Source: Adiantum capillus-veneris (Eukaryota > Streptophyta > Polypodiopsida > Polypodiales > Pteridaceae). From it: a stretch of DNA of 64,000 bases. A program made the position numbers and the translations under genes. The notes beneath the pieces were generated by a model. It saw nothing but the letters and a program-made list of their open reading frames with translations. It did not search any database and had not been told where the DNA came from. Location of the stretch: the NCBI GenBank assembly GCA_014529385.2, contig CM043963.1, positions 6,111,501 to 6,175,500 of the forward strand, read 5' to 3'. This document shows, piece by piece, positions 45,483 through 58,314 of this stretch. Position 1 is the first letter of the stretch. The number at the start of each line of letters is the position of its first letter.

Positions 45483-48400
45483 ATGGCTAGATCACAGGAC
45501 ACTGCTCTTTACAATATCAAGAAGCCGGATGGAACCAATTTCCCATTGTGGAAGAAGCATATTTGGCACGTGTTGGTACAAAAGAAGCAGATAAAACCTA
45601 TAAAGCTCAAGGGGATAAAACCAGAAAATATGGACGAAGATGAATGGAGCGAAATGGATGAATTGGCACTTTCTACCATTATGCTGACTTTGGCGGAAAG
45701 CATTTACTTCAATGTAGCAGACAAGATGTTGGCTTATCAAGCATGGTTAAAGCAGAGTGATCTTTATGAGAAGCAGAGTGCAGCTTCACAGGTATACTGG
45801 CTTAAGAAGCTTGTTGACTTGAAGATGAAAGAAGGGACACCTATGTTCAATCATCTGAATGAATTCAACACAATCTATAGTCAGTTGTCAGCTCAAGGTG
45901 TCAAGTTTGATGAACCTGTTAGAGCTATGTTCCTGTTGATCACATTGCCGGAAAGTTGGGACACTTTTCGCACAGCTTTGAGTAATTCTGCACCTCCAGA
46001 TGGTTTCAACATAGCAGGTGTAGAAGGAAGTCTGCTTACTGAAGAAACCAATAGAAAGACAATGGACAAAGGCAAAGGAACAGCCTTAGTTGTCAGGGGA
46101 AGGACCAAAGAAAAGTACAAAGGTGGAAAGAGGAATCAGTCTCGTAGCAAGTCCCGCAGTGCTAAAGGCAAGAGTGACATAGAATGCTACCATTGTGGCA
46201 AGAAGGGTCACATGAAAAGAGACTGCAGAGAATGGAAAGCAGAAAAAGGCAAAGAGAAAGCTGAAGACCATGGTGAGAAGAACAAGTCCTCAGTGAAGAT
46301 TCAAGAAATAAATGTGACAAACACTGTTGCAGAGGATGACAGTCTAGTGTCAGGAAACATCTACTTCTTGAAGAATACAATGGACTCAGCTCTTCTTACA
46401 GCATCTGATGGAAATGCACTGAGTGACTGGATTATAGACTCAGGGGCATCACTTCATGTGTCTCCAAACAAGGAGTGGTTTACCTCTTATGTGACCACTA
46501 AAGATCATGTTCGGCTAGGCAATGGGCAGACGTGTGAGATCTTAGGTGTTGGAGATGTTCAATTGAAGTTTCAGAATGGCTCTTCTTTCACGCTGAAGAA
46601 TGTGAGACATGTTCCCGCAATTACAAAGAGCTTGATCAGCACAGGTTTACTTGATGATGCTGGCTACGTCACCACTTTTGGACAGAACATGTGGAAGATA
46701 TCCAAGGGTTCTATAACAGTAGCACATGGAGTAAAGTCTGGAGGACTTTACATGATTTATGTATCAAATGTCTCTAAAAATGTAATCAATGTAACCGAGC
46801 AGCCGAACGTTTCTTTGTGGCATAGCCGGTTAGGACATATGTCCAAGAAGGGAATGGAAATCTTGTCTCGTTCTGGTTATTTGCCTGGCTTTTCATTTAA
46901 TGATTTTGAATTCTGTGAACATTGTCTGTATGGTAAGCAAACACAGCAGCCACATAAGCATAGAAGTAGTAGAAGAGATACACATTTGGCACTTGTTCAT
47001 AGTGATTTGTGTGGACCTATGCCTAACCTATCTCTAGGGGGAGCTTCTTACTTTATGACATTTATAGATGATTACTCGAGGAAAGTATGGGTTTACTTTC
47101 TCAAGCACAAGGATGAAGCGTTTAGTGTTTTCAAAACGTTTGTGACACTTGTGGAGAATCAGAGTGGCAAGAAGCTTAAATGCTTACGCACTGGCAATGG
47201 TGGAGAGTATGTTTCAAAGGCCTTTCATGACTTTTGTGAGTCAAAAAGTATAAAACGTGAACTTATTGCTCCTTAAAATCCTCCTCAAAATGGTGTTGCT
47301 GAGAGGATGAATAGGACCATACAAGAGAAGGTCAGAAGTATGTTGTCTAATGCACAGCTGCCAAATGGGTTTTGGGCTGAAGCTGTATCAACAGCTGTTC
47401 ATCTTGTAAATAGATCTCCTAGCAAGGTTTTGCAGAAGGATTCAGTGCCAGAGATGGTATGGTCAGGCAAAATGCCCTCATACAAGCATCTCAGAGTCTT
47501 TGGCTGTGAGGCATATACTCACGTTCCAAAGGAATTTAGGAACAAACTTGAGCCAAAGAGTAGAAAGTGCATCTTTCTAGGCTATGGTAATTCTGGTGAG
47601 ATGGGGTACAAACTTTGGGATCCCGAATACAGAAAGGTTGTCCGCAGCAATGATGTTCACTTTAATGAATCCAAATATCATTCTTAACCAGAGAGGGTTG
47701 AGGAGATTAGAAGAGTTGTCTTCCAAGAAGATGGACCTGCACGTGCAAGACAAAATGTCAGGGCTCAAGAGGAGCAAGGACAGGATAGAGTGGAACCACA
47801 GGTTGTGGCTAAGCCTGAGCCACCTATTGTGTATAGATATGGATGTGTCACGCGACCTCCTGATAGGTTTGTTCCATCTATGAACTATGTCATGTTGACT
47901 GATTGCAATGAGCCTTCATGTTACAAGGAAGCAGTGCAAATGAAGGACTCTGGGAATTGGCAATTGGCCATGCAGTCAGAGATGACAGCTCTGCATAAAA
48001 ACAAGACATGGAAGCTAGTTAAATTACCACAGGGCAAAAAGTCTCTACCTTGTAAATGGGTTTACAGGTATAAGATCACCGCTCATGATAGTCAGCCAAA
48101 GTACAAAGCAAGGCTTGTTGCCAAGGGCTTTAAGCAAGAACAAGGCATTGACTTTGATGAAGTCTTCTCTCCGGTGGTCAAGATGACTACATTGAGATGC
48201 TTTCTTGCATTGGTTGCCATATTAGATTTGGTGTTGCACCAAATGGATGTCAAGACAGCGTTCTTGCATGGTGATTTAGATGTGGAAATTTACATGCAGC
48301 AGCCAGAAGGGTTTGTTGAGAAAGGCAAGGAAGATTGGGTATGCCAGTTGTTAAAGAGTCTTTATGGCTTAAAACAATCACCGAGGGCATGGTACCATAA

Positions 48401-49463
48401 ATTCCACAAGTTTATGCTTTCCCAAGGCTACAAACGTAGTGAGTTCGATCACTGTCTATATACAAAGAAGGCTAAGGATGGTAGTTGGCTGATCCTTATT
48501 TTGTATGTGGATGACATGTTGATTGCTCGCAAGCACTTGGAAGAAATTTCAGCTTTGAAGTCAAAGATGGAAAAATCGTTTGACATGAAAGACATGGGTG
48601 AGGCAAATCATATACTTGGTATGCGCATTGAGAGAGACAGAGCAAAGAAGTTGATTTGGTTATCTCAAACAGAGTATATTGACAAGGTTTTGCAACGTTT
48701 CAATATGGAGAATGGAAAGGCACTGAGTGTTCCATTGACACCATATGTGAAACTTAGCAAACAAGATTTTCCTGTGTCTGAGGAAGAACAGGCTGAAATG
48801 GATAAGATTCCATATGCGTCTGCAGTGGGTAGTTTGATGTATTCAATGATTGCTACTCGCCCAGACATTGCATTTGCAGTGGGAGTAGTAATTCGATACA
48901 TGTCAAACCCAGGCAAGAAACATTGGGAGGCAGTGAAAGGAATATTGAGATACCTGAAAGCTACAAAGAGTATGCATATATGCTATGGGAGTCATGAGCT
49001 AAGTGTAAAGGGTTTTACAGACTTAGATTATGCAGGTGACTTAGACAACCGAAGGTCTACGTCAGGGTATGTCTTTACATTGGCTAGTGGAGAAGTATCA
49101 TGGCGTTCTAGATTACAAGATTGTGTTACTCAGTCTACTACAGAGGCTGAATATGTTGCAGCATCAGAGGCATGCAAAGAATCAATTTGGCTTAATCGAC
49201 TAGTAACAGATTTGGGAATCAAAGAAGAGATGCCTGTGTTATATTGTGATAGTCAAAGTGCTATACAATTGGCTCGCAATCCAGTTTATCACTCAAAGAC
49301 AAAGCATGTGGATGTGAAGTATCATTTCACCAGGGAAATGCTTGAGGATAAGCAACTTCAGCTTGTCAAAGTTCACACCACAGAAAATCGTGCTGATCTA
49401 CTTACAAAAGGACTTCCCTCAGAGAGCTTTGCGCATTTTTGCAAGCAGTTAGGTGTAGAGTAG
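45483..49463 (+). pseudogene. Copia P gag-pol, one frame with two stops
   Basis: The single frame has 1,326 codons from ATGGCTAGATC. It contains Gag; a CCHC knuckle (codons 235-248, CYHCGKKGHMKRDC); protease DSGA at D319; a pre-integrase LWHSRLGH; integrase with D508, Gly at 571 where the second catalytic Asp belongs (LRTGNGGEY), and E607; RT with YVDD at 1008; and RNase H ending in LGVE. TAA codons at 47274 (598) and 47685 (735) interrupt it, with no frameshift. M retains Asp at the integrase position, so the Gly is a private loss. The polyprotein would be truncated and integration-defective. Confidence 0.93.
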
Positions 49464-49541
49464 TACATCACTTTTCTACATCTCTTGTATATTAGCTTGT
49501 ATAGTAGCTTCTCTCACACTTAAAGTACCACATTGGACTTT

Positions 49542-49552
49542 AAGTGGGAGGT
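49542..49552 (+). promoter_or_regulatory. Polypurine tract of copia P
   Basis: AAGTGGGAGGT abuts the LTR start at 49553. The same tract, inverted, lies next to the LTR of copia M. Confidence 0.85.
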
Positions 49553-49744
49553 TGTTGGGGTATAAAGCCCAATGTGGTCGCCCAGGTAAGTGGACGGGCC
49601 GCCAGGTATGTACACATATTCTTTTGTAAAAACCTAATAAGAACTCACTATGCTCTACACATTACAGTAGAGCGATTTCACTATATCGTTGTGCTCTTCT
49701 TCTCGCACTCTCTCTCGCGTCGCACTTCCGCTCGTACTCCTTCA
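49553..49744 (+). repeat. 3' LTR of copia P
   Basis: The 192-bp LTR begins TGTTGGGGTATAAAGCCC and ends CTCCTTCA. It is followed directly by sequence that lies inside the family H LTR, which shows that P inserted into that LTR. The 5' LTR of P is absent from the window. Confidence 0.82.
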
Positions 49745-49878
49745 TTTTCTTGTTTGGTTTCAGGCTGTGGGTTGTTGTTGTCTTTGATTGTGCTTGCCCC
49801 AGCCCCAATTGAGCAGCACGGGAGCCTCGAAGGGTGTTTAGAGGCCGCTCTTCGTGTTGCCCGCCCCAGACCGCCTCA
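49745..49878 (+). repeat. Remnant 5' LTR of family H
   Basis: Matches 40244-40377, the end of the solo LTR, with a few changes, and ends CGCCTCA. Confidence 0.88.
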
Positions 49879-49881
49879 AAT

Positions 49882-49899
49882 TGGTGCCCCCACTGAGGA
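49882..49899 (+). promoter_or_regulatory. Primer binding site of family H
   Basis: TGGTGCCCCCACTGAGGA lies three bases after the LTR end. I cannot name the tRNA with confidence. Confidence 0.6.
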
Positions 49900-50490
49900 T
49901 AGCTTGTGTATTTTTGTGAAGGCTCAATGTTTAGCATAATCAAGTAGCTTGCATGAATCATGAGAATTTGTATGATCCCTTCATTCCCATTGCAAGGCAA
50001 AAGGTACACATAATTGTTAGTACTAAGTTGCAATTTCAACGTGTAATTCGTAGAATTTTAGGTCCTCTTAGGTTGGCAGAGATAAACGCATCAGTAAATC
50101 CTTTTATTTTGCCTCTCATTAGGTATGACCTTAGTTTGGACGTCTATTATTTTGTTTTGTTTTAAGAATTAGGTCATGCATAGACCATGGATAATGGCCC
50201 AAGAATAGAGGTTTTCCCCTTTCATTTCACTCCACACATTAGAATAAACATTGCAATTAGTAGAAAAATCCATTTTCAGCAACGTATGGTGTTCATGTTT
50301 GGTGCCCAAAGAGTAGGATAAATTCTCGCATCACCAAACCCTGTCATCCTCCCTCTTATTGATTATCATAGGTCATTTGATGTGAATATTTTTATTTTGT
50401 TGTAGAATAGATTGCAATTTAGAAAACATTATTGTGTAAATTTTTTAAGAAAGAAAAACAAAAACGTGTTGTCACTTTGAAACCGATTCA
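49900..50490 (+). other. Leader of family H
   Basis: AT-rich, non-coding. I see no other feature in it. Confidence 0.5.
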
Positions 50491-53400
50491 ATGGAGGCCC
50501 AACGCCAAATGTCTGGATATCCTCTTTTCTTTGGAGAGTCTGGAGAGGATGCAGAATTATTTCTAGCGAATTTCAAGATGTCTTGTCGTATCAAGAGGAT
50601 AGTAACTGATCAAGAACGTGTAGAGATGTTTGAGGTGGTCCTTAGGAAAGATGCTAGCACTTGGTTTGACTCTTTGCCTGAGGAAGTTAAAGGGAATTAC
50701 ACGGAAGTTGTGAATCGTTTCAAGAGATACTTCCTTGATCCCCAAAACACTTAAAAGCTATGGCAAGACATTGTTTCTCATAAGCAAAAAGACTTAGATG
50801 ACTACTACTTGTACAAGCAAGAGTTTCTACGTCTTTGGGCTGTATGGGTGAGAAATGTTGCTAACCCTGGTGATGGTGCAGAGTTCCTAAAGAAGGAGAG
50901 GTTCATAGCCGGACTCTTTCCTGACCTTAAGGTAAAAGTTGAGGCGGGTGCACCTACTACCTTTGATGCAGCTGAAACTAGGGCTTCTGAGAAATATAGG
51001 AAACTCAAGTGCTTAAGGGGGGAGGTTCCAATAGAAGGTCTTAGACCCAAAGGTAAGTCACAAGCATCGACATCTAGGGAGCTTCCTGAGGTAACAGCGG
51101 AAGTGATTGAGAAGTTAAATGAATCTTTAAGCAGCCTGTCAATTCACCTTGCACAAGTTGTAGGTCCAAAAGGACAAGCAAAGAAGTCTGAAGAGCGAGA
51201 TCCACGACCTAGGAGAGTCTTACAATGTTGGAATTGCGGAGAGTCTGGACATGGGATGTATAATTGTCCTTGGGCCCGTGGGGAGCCTGGGAGACCTAAC
51301 TTGAATTACCCAGTGATGAATGCAGGTGAAGGAACTGGTCAACAACCAAGGCTTCTACAAAGACCAAATGGACCAAGACCACCTCCACAAGGGGTAGAAG
51401 GAGTTCCACCTTTGCCATATCCAAATGTGCATGTGGTAGAGGTGACAAACTCAAATGAGGTTGACATGGAAGCAAATGGCATTAAGCGTGGCCGAGGAAA
51501 AGGTAAAGAGAAAGAAGGTGTCACGTCACAAAGTGATCATGGACGGGAAAAGAAGGCAAAGGAGACCAAGGAAGCTAAGAGGACTCGACGTCGTATCAAT
51601 CTCCAAGACTTCCCTCTTGGACATGGTATGGCTCCATACAAACTATTGGAAGACATGAGAGGTAAGGGTCCTGATATCTCATGGACTCAGTTTCTTGCAT
51701 TATGCCCACAAGTTAGGAGGGATTTAACAAAGGCAGTTAGCACTAGAAGAAAGGTAAAAGAGAGTGTGCCTGTTGTAAAAATTGCATATGCTGAAATAAA
51801 TGAGGATATTACACCTGTGCTAGATTGTTACATCAAAGGAAGACTGGTTAGGAAAGGTCTAGTGGATGGGGGTGCACAAATTTGCATCATGACAGAGGGA
51901 CTCATGCAAAAACTAGGCATGCACATCCATGAGACACGTGAAATTAAAGTCAAGATGGCAAACAATAGCAAAGCTAGGTGTGTAGGCATTTGTAAAAATG
52001 TTTTTGTAGAGGCCTTTGGCATTAAGAAGGCGGTGGATTTTTATGTTATGTCAACCAAGGGAAATGGTTACCCATTTATCCTAGGGAGACCATGGCTAAT
52101 GAAAATGTGAGCTTTGCAGGATTGGGAGAGTGGAAAGATAATTTGCAGGAATGACAATCATAAGAAGGTTGTCTTTGACATGAAGGAGCAATGCCAAGAG
52201 GAGCTCCATGAAGAATCATCTCAAAGTAAGACGGAGGAAGGCTGGATCGATAGCACTTCAGAAGGAGAAAGTAGCGGCACCATTACTGAAGAGAAGTCTT
52301 CCATCGAAGTCATGGGGGTAAGGTTTAAGCCAAACAACCAAGAGACCTCTTGCCCAATTTTGGAAGAGGTAGGTTCCCAAGAAAACCAAAAAGTGGAAGA
52401 TGAAAGAATGTTAGAAGGTATGTTGTCTACAACACTTACAAAGGACGAAAGAGAGGAGTTCAAATGTGTGCTAGGGAAATTTCCGAGGCTTTTTGCTAAA
52501 GACTACACCGATGTGCGTGGAGTAGATGCTGTTCAACACAAAATTGAGTTGAAGCCAGAGGCCACACCTAAGGCTCAAAAGCTACGAAGGCTAGGAGTCA
52601 TCAAGGAGTAGGATTTACTCAAGGAGGTAAGAAAGCTTCTAGTAGCACATTTCATTTATCCAGTGGAGAATTCAGAGTGGGTCTCTCCCATTGTTTTCAC
52701 TCCTAAGAAAAACGGCAAGTGGAGGGTGTGTGTGGATTACCGTCCACTCAATAAGGCAACAAAAAGAGATCACTTTCCCCTCCCATTTCAAGATGAGATA
52801 CTAAATGAGGTAGCTTGTCATGAGAAGTACATTGTGTGTGATGGCTACTCGGGTTACTTTCAAATAGGTATCGCATTAGAAGATCAGTTGAAAACAACCT
52901 TCATCACTCCTTGGGGTTGTTATGCTTTTAGAGTCATGCCATTTGGACTGACAAATGCTCTTGCAGCTTTCCAACGCTTCATGAACATGGTGTTTCAAAC
53001 ATTCTTTGGAAAGTCCATTAGGGTTTTTATTGATGATTTTTGCATTTATAGCTCAAAATCATTGCATCTACAAAGGGTAGAAGAAGGTTTAAAGAAGCTC
53101 TATGACATGGGAGGTCCACTCAACCGCGACAAGTGTCACATAGGTGAGGATGAAGTGATCTTGCTTGGTCACAAGGTTTCCTATAAAGGCATTGAGGTGG
53201 ATCCTTCAAAGGCAAAGGCTCTTATTGAGCTCCCATCACCCAAGAATCTCAAAGAGGTCATCTCATTCATTCAAAAAGTGAAGTATATGTCATGCTTTAT
53301 TCACTTAGCTTCGGAGTTGCTTCATCCTTTGCAAAAGTTGACACAACAAGTAGAATTTGCATGGTCTTATGAGCTTGAAGAGTACTTTTGTAACATTAAA

Positions 53401-55770
53401 GTCATCCTGTCAGAGCTACCAACACTTATGCCTCCTTGTTGGGAGTACACATTCTTTGTTAGCTCTAGTGTTGGGAAAGAAACAATTGGAACGGTTTTGC
53501 TACAACAAGATCCCCATAGTACCCGGATGCGACCCATCTACTTTGCTAGTAGGGTCATGAATGCTTTGGAGAGAGGCTACACGGAGGCAGAACTCATGAT
53601 GCTGCCTCTCATGTTTGCGATGAGAAAGTTTAGATCCTACCTGCTACCAAAACCTTTTGTAATTCTCACTGCAGAAAATTTGTTTCCTTGGGTGTCATCT
53701 CAAATGAATCTTAGCACTAGGATCTCAAAGTGGATTATGGAATTGCAAGAGTTCCAATACTCTTTCAAGGTAGAAGATAGTGTGAGTGCACAATTGGCAG
53801 GGATCCTTACTTATAGGGTACATGAGAAGGAGATTAAGGTGCCTGAAGTAAAGACCCTACCATTGCCACCACCTAAAAGTATTCCTAATGCTTTTACCTT
53901 GTTCTTTGATGGAGCTTTTCGACGAGTCACAGGAAAAGCAGGGGGAGGGCTAGTATTGCTCAACCCAAGTGGAGAGGTGGTCATGAAAGAGAAGGTCAAT
54001 CTACCAGGTTCAACTAGCAACAATGAAGCAGAATACGACACACTACTTCATGGTTTAAAGATATGCATTGGCCGAGGTATACAACGTCTCATTGTAAAAG
54101 GGGATGCACTTCTCATTGTGAAGCAAATTTTAGGCATTTGGGCATGCAAGAATGAAAGCCTAAGGACAAAAGTTCATGCCGTTCGTAGGATGTTTAATCA
54201 GTTTGAAGAAGTGCAACTATATCATATTCCTAGGAAACAAAATGAAGATGCCGATTTACTTGCACAACAAGCAGTTACATGTGTTGAGAAAGAAGTGCAG
54301 GTCATCATGGTGGCAGCAACTGTCAAGCAACCGAGATACCAAGGATTGGAGTCATTGACTCCCATTATTAGCTACATTGTGGAGGGTGAGTTTCCACAAG
54401 ACTTCACGAAGGCTCAGAAGAGGAGACTCATGAAAAAGGCAAGCGCGTATCTCTTTCTAGAAGGATCCCTCTATCAAAGAGGGAAGGATCAAGTGTGCAC
54501 AAGAGTACCAACTATTGAGGAAATCCCAGCCATTCTAAAAGGTTTGCATGAGGAAGCGTGTGGTGGTCATTTTGCACAGGAACTCACTGCAAAAAAGATT
54601 TTGCTTGCCGGATATGTTTGGCCAAGCTTGCACATTGATGTTCAACATTGGTGTAAAAGCTGCCACAATTGTCAGATTAATGGAAACAAGCGTCTGTTAC
54701 ACGGTCCACGTCAGCTAGTCCTTGCAAATGGTCCATTTGAAAAATGGGGCATTGATGCTATGAGTCCATTGCCTAGGACTAAAAATGGGAAATCGCATAT
54801 CTTGGTGGCCATAGACTACATGACGAGATGGGTAGAAGCACAAAGTGTGGCAAAGGTAAATGAGAGGACAGTGAGCAAATTTGTCTACACTCACATTTGT
54901 TGTAGATTTGGCACACCTTTGGAGATTGTTTCTGATAATGGTCCAGGGTTTAGAAAGGGCTTGCTCATAGAGGTCTGTGAAGAACTTCACATTCTACATC
55001 GTCATAGTACACCCTACTATCCCCAATCAAATGTTTTGGTAGAAAAAGCTAATGGTGTCATTGCAGGCATCATTAGAAAGATGGTGAAAAACAAGACAAA
55101 GTTGTGGGATGACTTCTTGGATGGTGCCTTGTGGGCATATCGAATCACATATAGGGAAGCCACGGAGTTCACACCATTTCACTTGGTCTATGGTCAAGAG
55201 GCTTTACAACCAATTGAGCTCAACATTCCAACAATGCGACTTCATGGAAAAGAAACACAAGATGATCAAGAAGCATGGATGGATCGACTTCTTACCTTAG
55301 CTGAGCTTGAGTGGAAAAGAGAAGCAACATACGAGTGCTACAAGGGGAAAGCTACGCAGGCGAAGGAGAAGCTTGACAAGAAACTAAAGGACAAAGGCAT
55401 CAATGAAGGAGATCTTATGCTAAGGTATGACAATCGACTCGACAATCGTTTTGATGCCAAATTTGAAACTAAATGGCAGGGGCCATACATAGTTAAGAAG
55501 GCTTTCAATTCAGGTTACTATCAACTTATGGACTTAAGTGGGAAAGAGCACTCTAGGAAGGTAAACGGGTATCGCTTGAAGCCTTATTTGAGTCGCCTTC
55601 TACCAAAGGATCTACCAAAGATCTGTCAAAAGGCAGCAATCTCATGTAGGTATTGTTCCGTGAAGCATGAGTGTAACTCCAGCCAAAATTCTGAGGGGCC
55701 AAACCATGAAGATCTCGTCAAGGACTCTGAAGCACTCTCTTTGGAAAAGATGCTCTATGATGGTACATAA
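50491..55770 (+). pseudogene. Family H gag-pol with dual RNase H, three stops
   Basis: One frame of 1,760 codons has no frameshift; stops are TAA at 50752 (codon 88), TGA at 52108 (540) and TAG at 52609 (707). Domains in order: Gag; CCHC knuckle CWNCGESGHGMYNC (246-259); protease with DGGA at D459 and ILGRPW; RT with FIDD (D848, D849); the ordinary gypsy RNase H, eroded; a second RNase H starting FFDGAF (D1140) with NNEAEY, KGDALL and NEDADLLA, so all four acidic residues are kept; integrase H-H-C-C, D1422, D1482 and E1518 with 35-residue spacing; and a short C-terminal tail. Such an element encodes virus-like particle proteins. Stops rather than frameshifts suggest moderate age. Confidence 0.93.
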
Positions 55771-55784
55771 TATACCATCATCCT

Positions 55785-55797
55785 GGGGGAGGGCTAA
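55785..55797 (+). promoter_or_regulatory. Polypurine tract of family H
   Basis: GGGGGAGGGCTAA precedes the 3' LTR start TGATAGCC. Confidence 0.85.
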
Positions 55798-56328
55798 TGA
55801 TAGCCATTTTTTGCCTCTCCGTAATTGCCATAGTGAGTTAACCCACCCTACCAAAATCATCCAAACACTGTGGCTATCCCTACCATTTCACTGTATATAG
55901 GTGTGTGTAAGTTAGGGGACTTTTCTCATATCTTCTTAAAAACCCTCGATTTTCTAGTCACGGGGCTAGTTGAGCCAAAAAAATAAAAAATAAAAAAAAA
56001 TTATAAGTATATTATGGCCCATTTGTGTGTAAATATTTCATTGTATATAGGGCCTAAATAAAAGGATTTTTCATAATTATTTTGGTATTTATTTAAATGT
56101 TTCTACCTATGGTGTGTTATTTATGCTATGTACATTCACTCACCATTACCATATTTTCTCTTACCATTTTGCATACTCTTTATTCCATATAAAAATAATT
56201 TCATGCAAGCTTCTCTTATTTTTGGTGTAACTCCATCCCAACAAAAATCCAAAAAAACTAGATCTATTTATGTGTATATTTTTTCACTATTGTGATTTTT
56301 TTCCTTCCTACATCTATTCTCTATTACT
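55798..56328 (+). repeat. 3' LTR of family H, cut at the duplication junction
   Basis: Matches 37777-38311 of the solo LTR. At CTATTACT it switches to family G gag (AAATGATCGCC), whereas the solo LTR continues CTCATAAATT. Confidence 0.9.
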
Positions 56329-57344
56329 AAATGATCGCCAACTCCTCCCAAGAGGAAACGGTTAACCCATAGTCCTTCTCCTCGTCGCTCCAAAAGGGAA
56401 GAGAGGAAACAAACAAAGAACAGGGCAAGAAAGAGGTCACCCTCTTCTCCTTGTTCTTCACCTTCCTCCTCTACCGATATAATCTATAGCTATTCTCCTA
56501 GAGAATACAAGAGGAGAGGACATCGTAAATCTTACCCTGCATGGCGATGGTCACAAAAGATAAAGAAGTTCAAAGAGGGAGGAAAGAGTATCTCTTTTCT
56601 CACCTATGATGGCACCTTTGGTGCTACCGACAAAGTATTGGCCTTCATCCAACAATTTGATGCGGCCTTTGGAGACGAGGGCTTCAAGGAGTCCTTCAAG
56701 CTACACCATGTAGCTATGCACTTCCAAAAATCGGCTTGTCAAGGGTGGCGAGCCTTCGTGGCAACGGCGAAGCCCCAAAGACATGGAAAACTCTACGAGT
56801 TTCCATCATGAAGCAATTCCTTGCAAGTGATGCAAAGGACAAAGTGCTTACAAAATGGTGAAGTTTAAAGCTTCTCTCTCATGAGTCTATCCACAAATAT
56901 GTGGACAAGTTTTGGGATTTACATCTCAAGGCTACTATCTTTCAAAAGATAGACTTTGCCGAGCAAAAGCAACAATTCTATGCAAGATTACCCAAAGATA
57001 AGGCCGAGTATGTCAACTCTCAACGGCCTAGTTCTATCACCAAAGTAATCCACCACAGCATGGTTGCTTCACGCATCAATTTCCAACAAAGGACTAGACA
57101 GAATGTCAAGCCCATGGAAAATAAATACAAAAGTGATGCCAAGGGGAAAACCAATGCCCAGATGTCTTACCAAGGCTATTCCAACAACAACAACAATCGT
57201 TCCAAGGCGAAGGGAGTTTACAAAGGTAAATATAAACTCTCTCCTAAAGATCTAGAAGCGTTTTGTAAGGACCACAAATGTTTTAAACTGTGGGGAGCAA
57301 GGCCATGGTTATCGTCCTTGCCCCAAGAGAAATGCCCGCAATGA
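56329..57344 (+). pseudogene. Family G gag, duplicated copy
   Basis: The gag starts in mid-gene, after the first 111 codons of the parent. It carries the parent's TGA before SLKLLSHES and the same extra base in the knuckle. The WW-region near 56745 has its own one-base difference (GGGTGGCGAGCC), so the copies have drifted apart. Confidence 0.85.
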
Positions 57345-57362
57345 GACTCCTAGAGCCTCTAT

Positions 57363-57718
57363 GTTTGAAGCTCCAAGAGAGGATACTCAGTCCAAGGATT
57401 TCTCCTTTCCTATGCTTGGGGAAATATGGAAGAGCATGATGCCTTTATTTTTTTTGGCCCTAGTTCAGCTCACAACTTCATATCCACGGAGTTGACTACT
57501 AAGCTAGGCATACAAGCCCAGGAGATGGGAGATACATTGAAAGCCAATGGAGCTATCAAGGGACAAGATGTCTTAGTTACTTCCTTAATTGGAAAATTAA
57601 GGCTTCATGTCCAAAGCTATGTGGACAAAAAGGATTTCTTCATCTCCCCTCTCAAACATGAGAATGTTATTGTTGGGGCACCATGATTTAATCGCATGGC
57701 TTCCAACATGAAGCTTCC
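57363..57718 (+). pseudogene. Family G protease fragment, duplicated copy
   Basis: Matches 36818-37176. The catalytic position reads FGPSSA, where unit 1 has FAPSSA. It ends at the copia LTR. Confidence 0.8.
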
Positions 57719-57758
57719 TGAAAGTGAAGTCGCGGAGCAGAGCATGGATCGCCTCACT

Positions 57759-57789
<31 letters not shown>

Positions 57790-57961
57790 AGATACACAGA
57801 GAGCTTACACAGTATGCAGAGAATCGTTTGAAGGGTTATCTCCCAAAATCTTATTATCCACAAAACTATAAGTGACTATATACAAAGAGTTAGATGAAAG
57901 TCAGTTAGGCGGGCGGTCGGCCATATCCGTATAAGAGGCCACTTGGGCTTTAATCCCAACA
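57719..57961 (-). repeat. Copia M 3' LTR, duplicated copy
   Basis: Matches 37177-37423. The CA tract is 14 units long (57759-57786). Confidence 0.85.
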
Positions 57962-58045
57962 ACCTCCCACTTAAAGTCCAATGTGGCACTTTAAGTAACT
58001 GTAAATCTATGAACATAAATGTACAAAGATTTACATGGCTGCTAT

Positions 58046-58314
58046 CTATCCAATGCCCAATAGCTCACGACAATGCACAAAGCCCTCTCCTAGAAGTCCC
58101 TTTGTGAGTAGATTAGCAGGATTGTCCTTGGTGTGGATCTTCAAAAGTTGTATCTGCTTGTCTTCAAGTACTTCCCTAATGAAGTGATATTTCACATCAA
58201 TATGCTTAGTCTTCCAATGGAACACTGGATTCTTTGTCAATTGTATAGAACTTTGACTATCACAGTATAACTGTAGCATATCTACCTTGATTCCCAAGTC
58301 TTCTACCAATCTAC
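58046..58314 (-). pseudogene. Copia M RNase H C-terminus, duplicated copy
   Basis: Encodes SRLVEDLGIKV, SIQLTKNPVFH, KTKHIDVKYHF and ANLLTKGL, the C-terminal RNase H of copia M, cut by the family H LTR at 58315 exactly as in unit 1. Confidence 0.88.

Larger units (their letters stand above)
35785..56328 (+). repeat. Tandem duplication, unit 1 (20,544 bp)
   Basis: The sequence following 56328 repeats that from 35785 in the same order for 4.57 kb, through three different elements and their junctions. Unit 1 therefore runs from 35785 to 56328. The last bases before the junction in both parents are ACT, a 3-bp microhomology between family H LTR and family G gag. Sampled identity is about 97-98%. 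Confidence 0.82.
49745..56328 (+). mobile_element. Tat-like Ty3/gypsy element, family H
   Basis: The last 134 bp of a 5' LTR (49745-49878), a primer site, a leader, one gag-pol frame (50491-55770), a polypurine tract and the first 531 bp of the 3' LTR (55798-56328). Copia P cuts the 5' LTR and the duplication junction cuts the 3' LTR. The second, archaeal-type RNase H places it in the Tat lineage. Confidence 0.9.
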
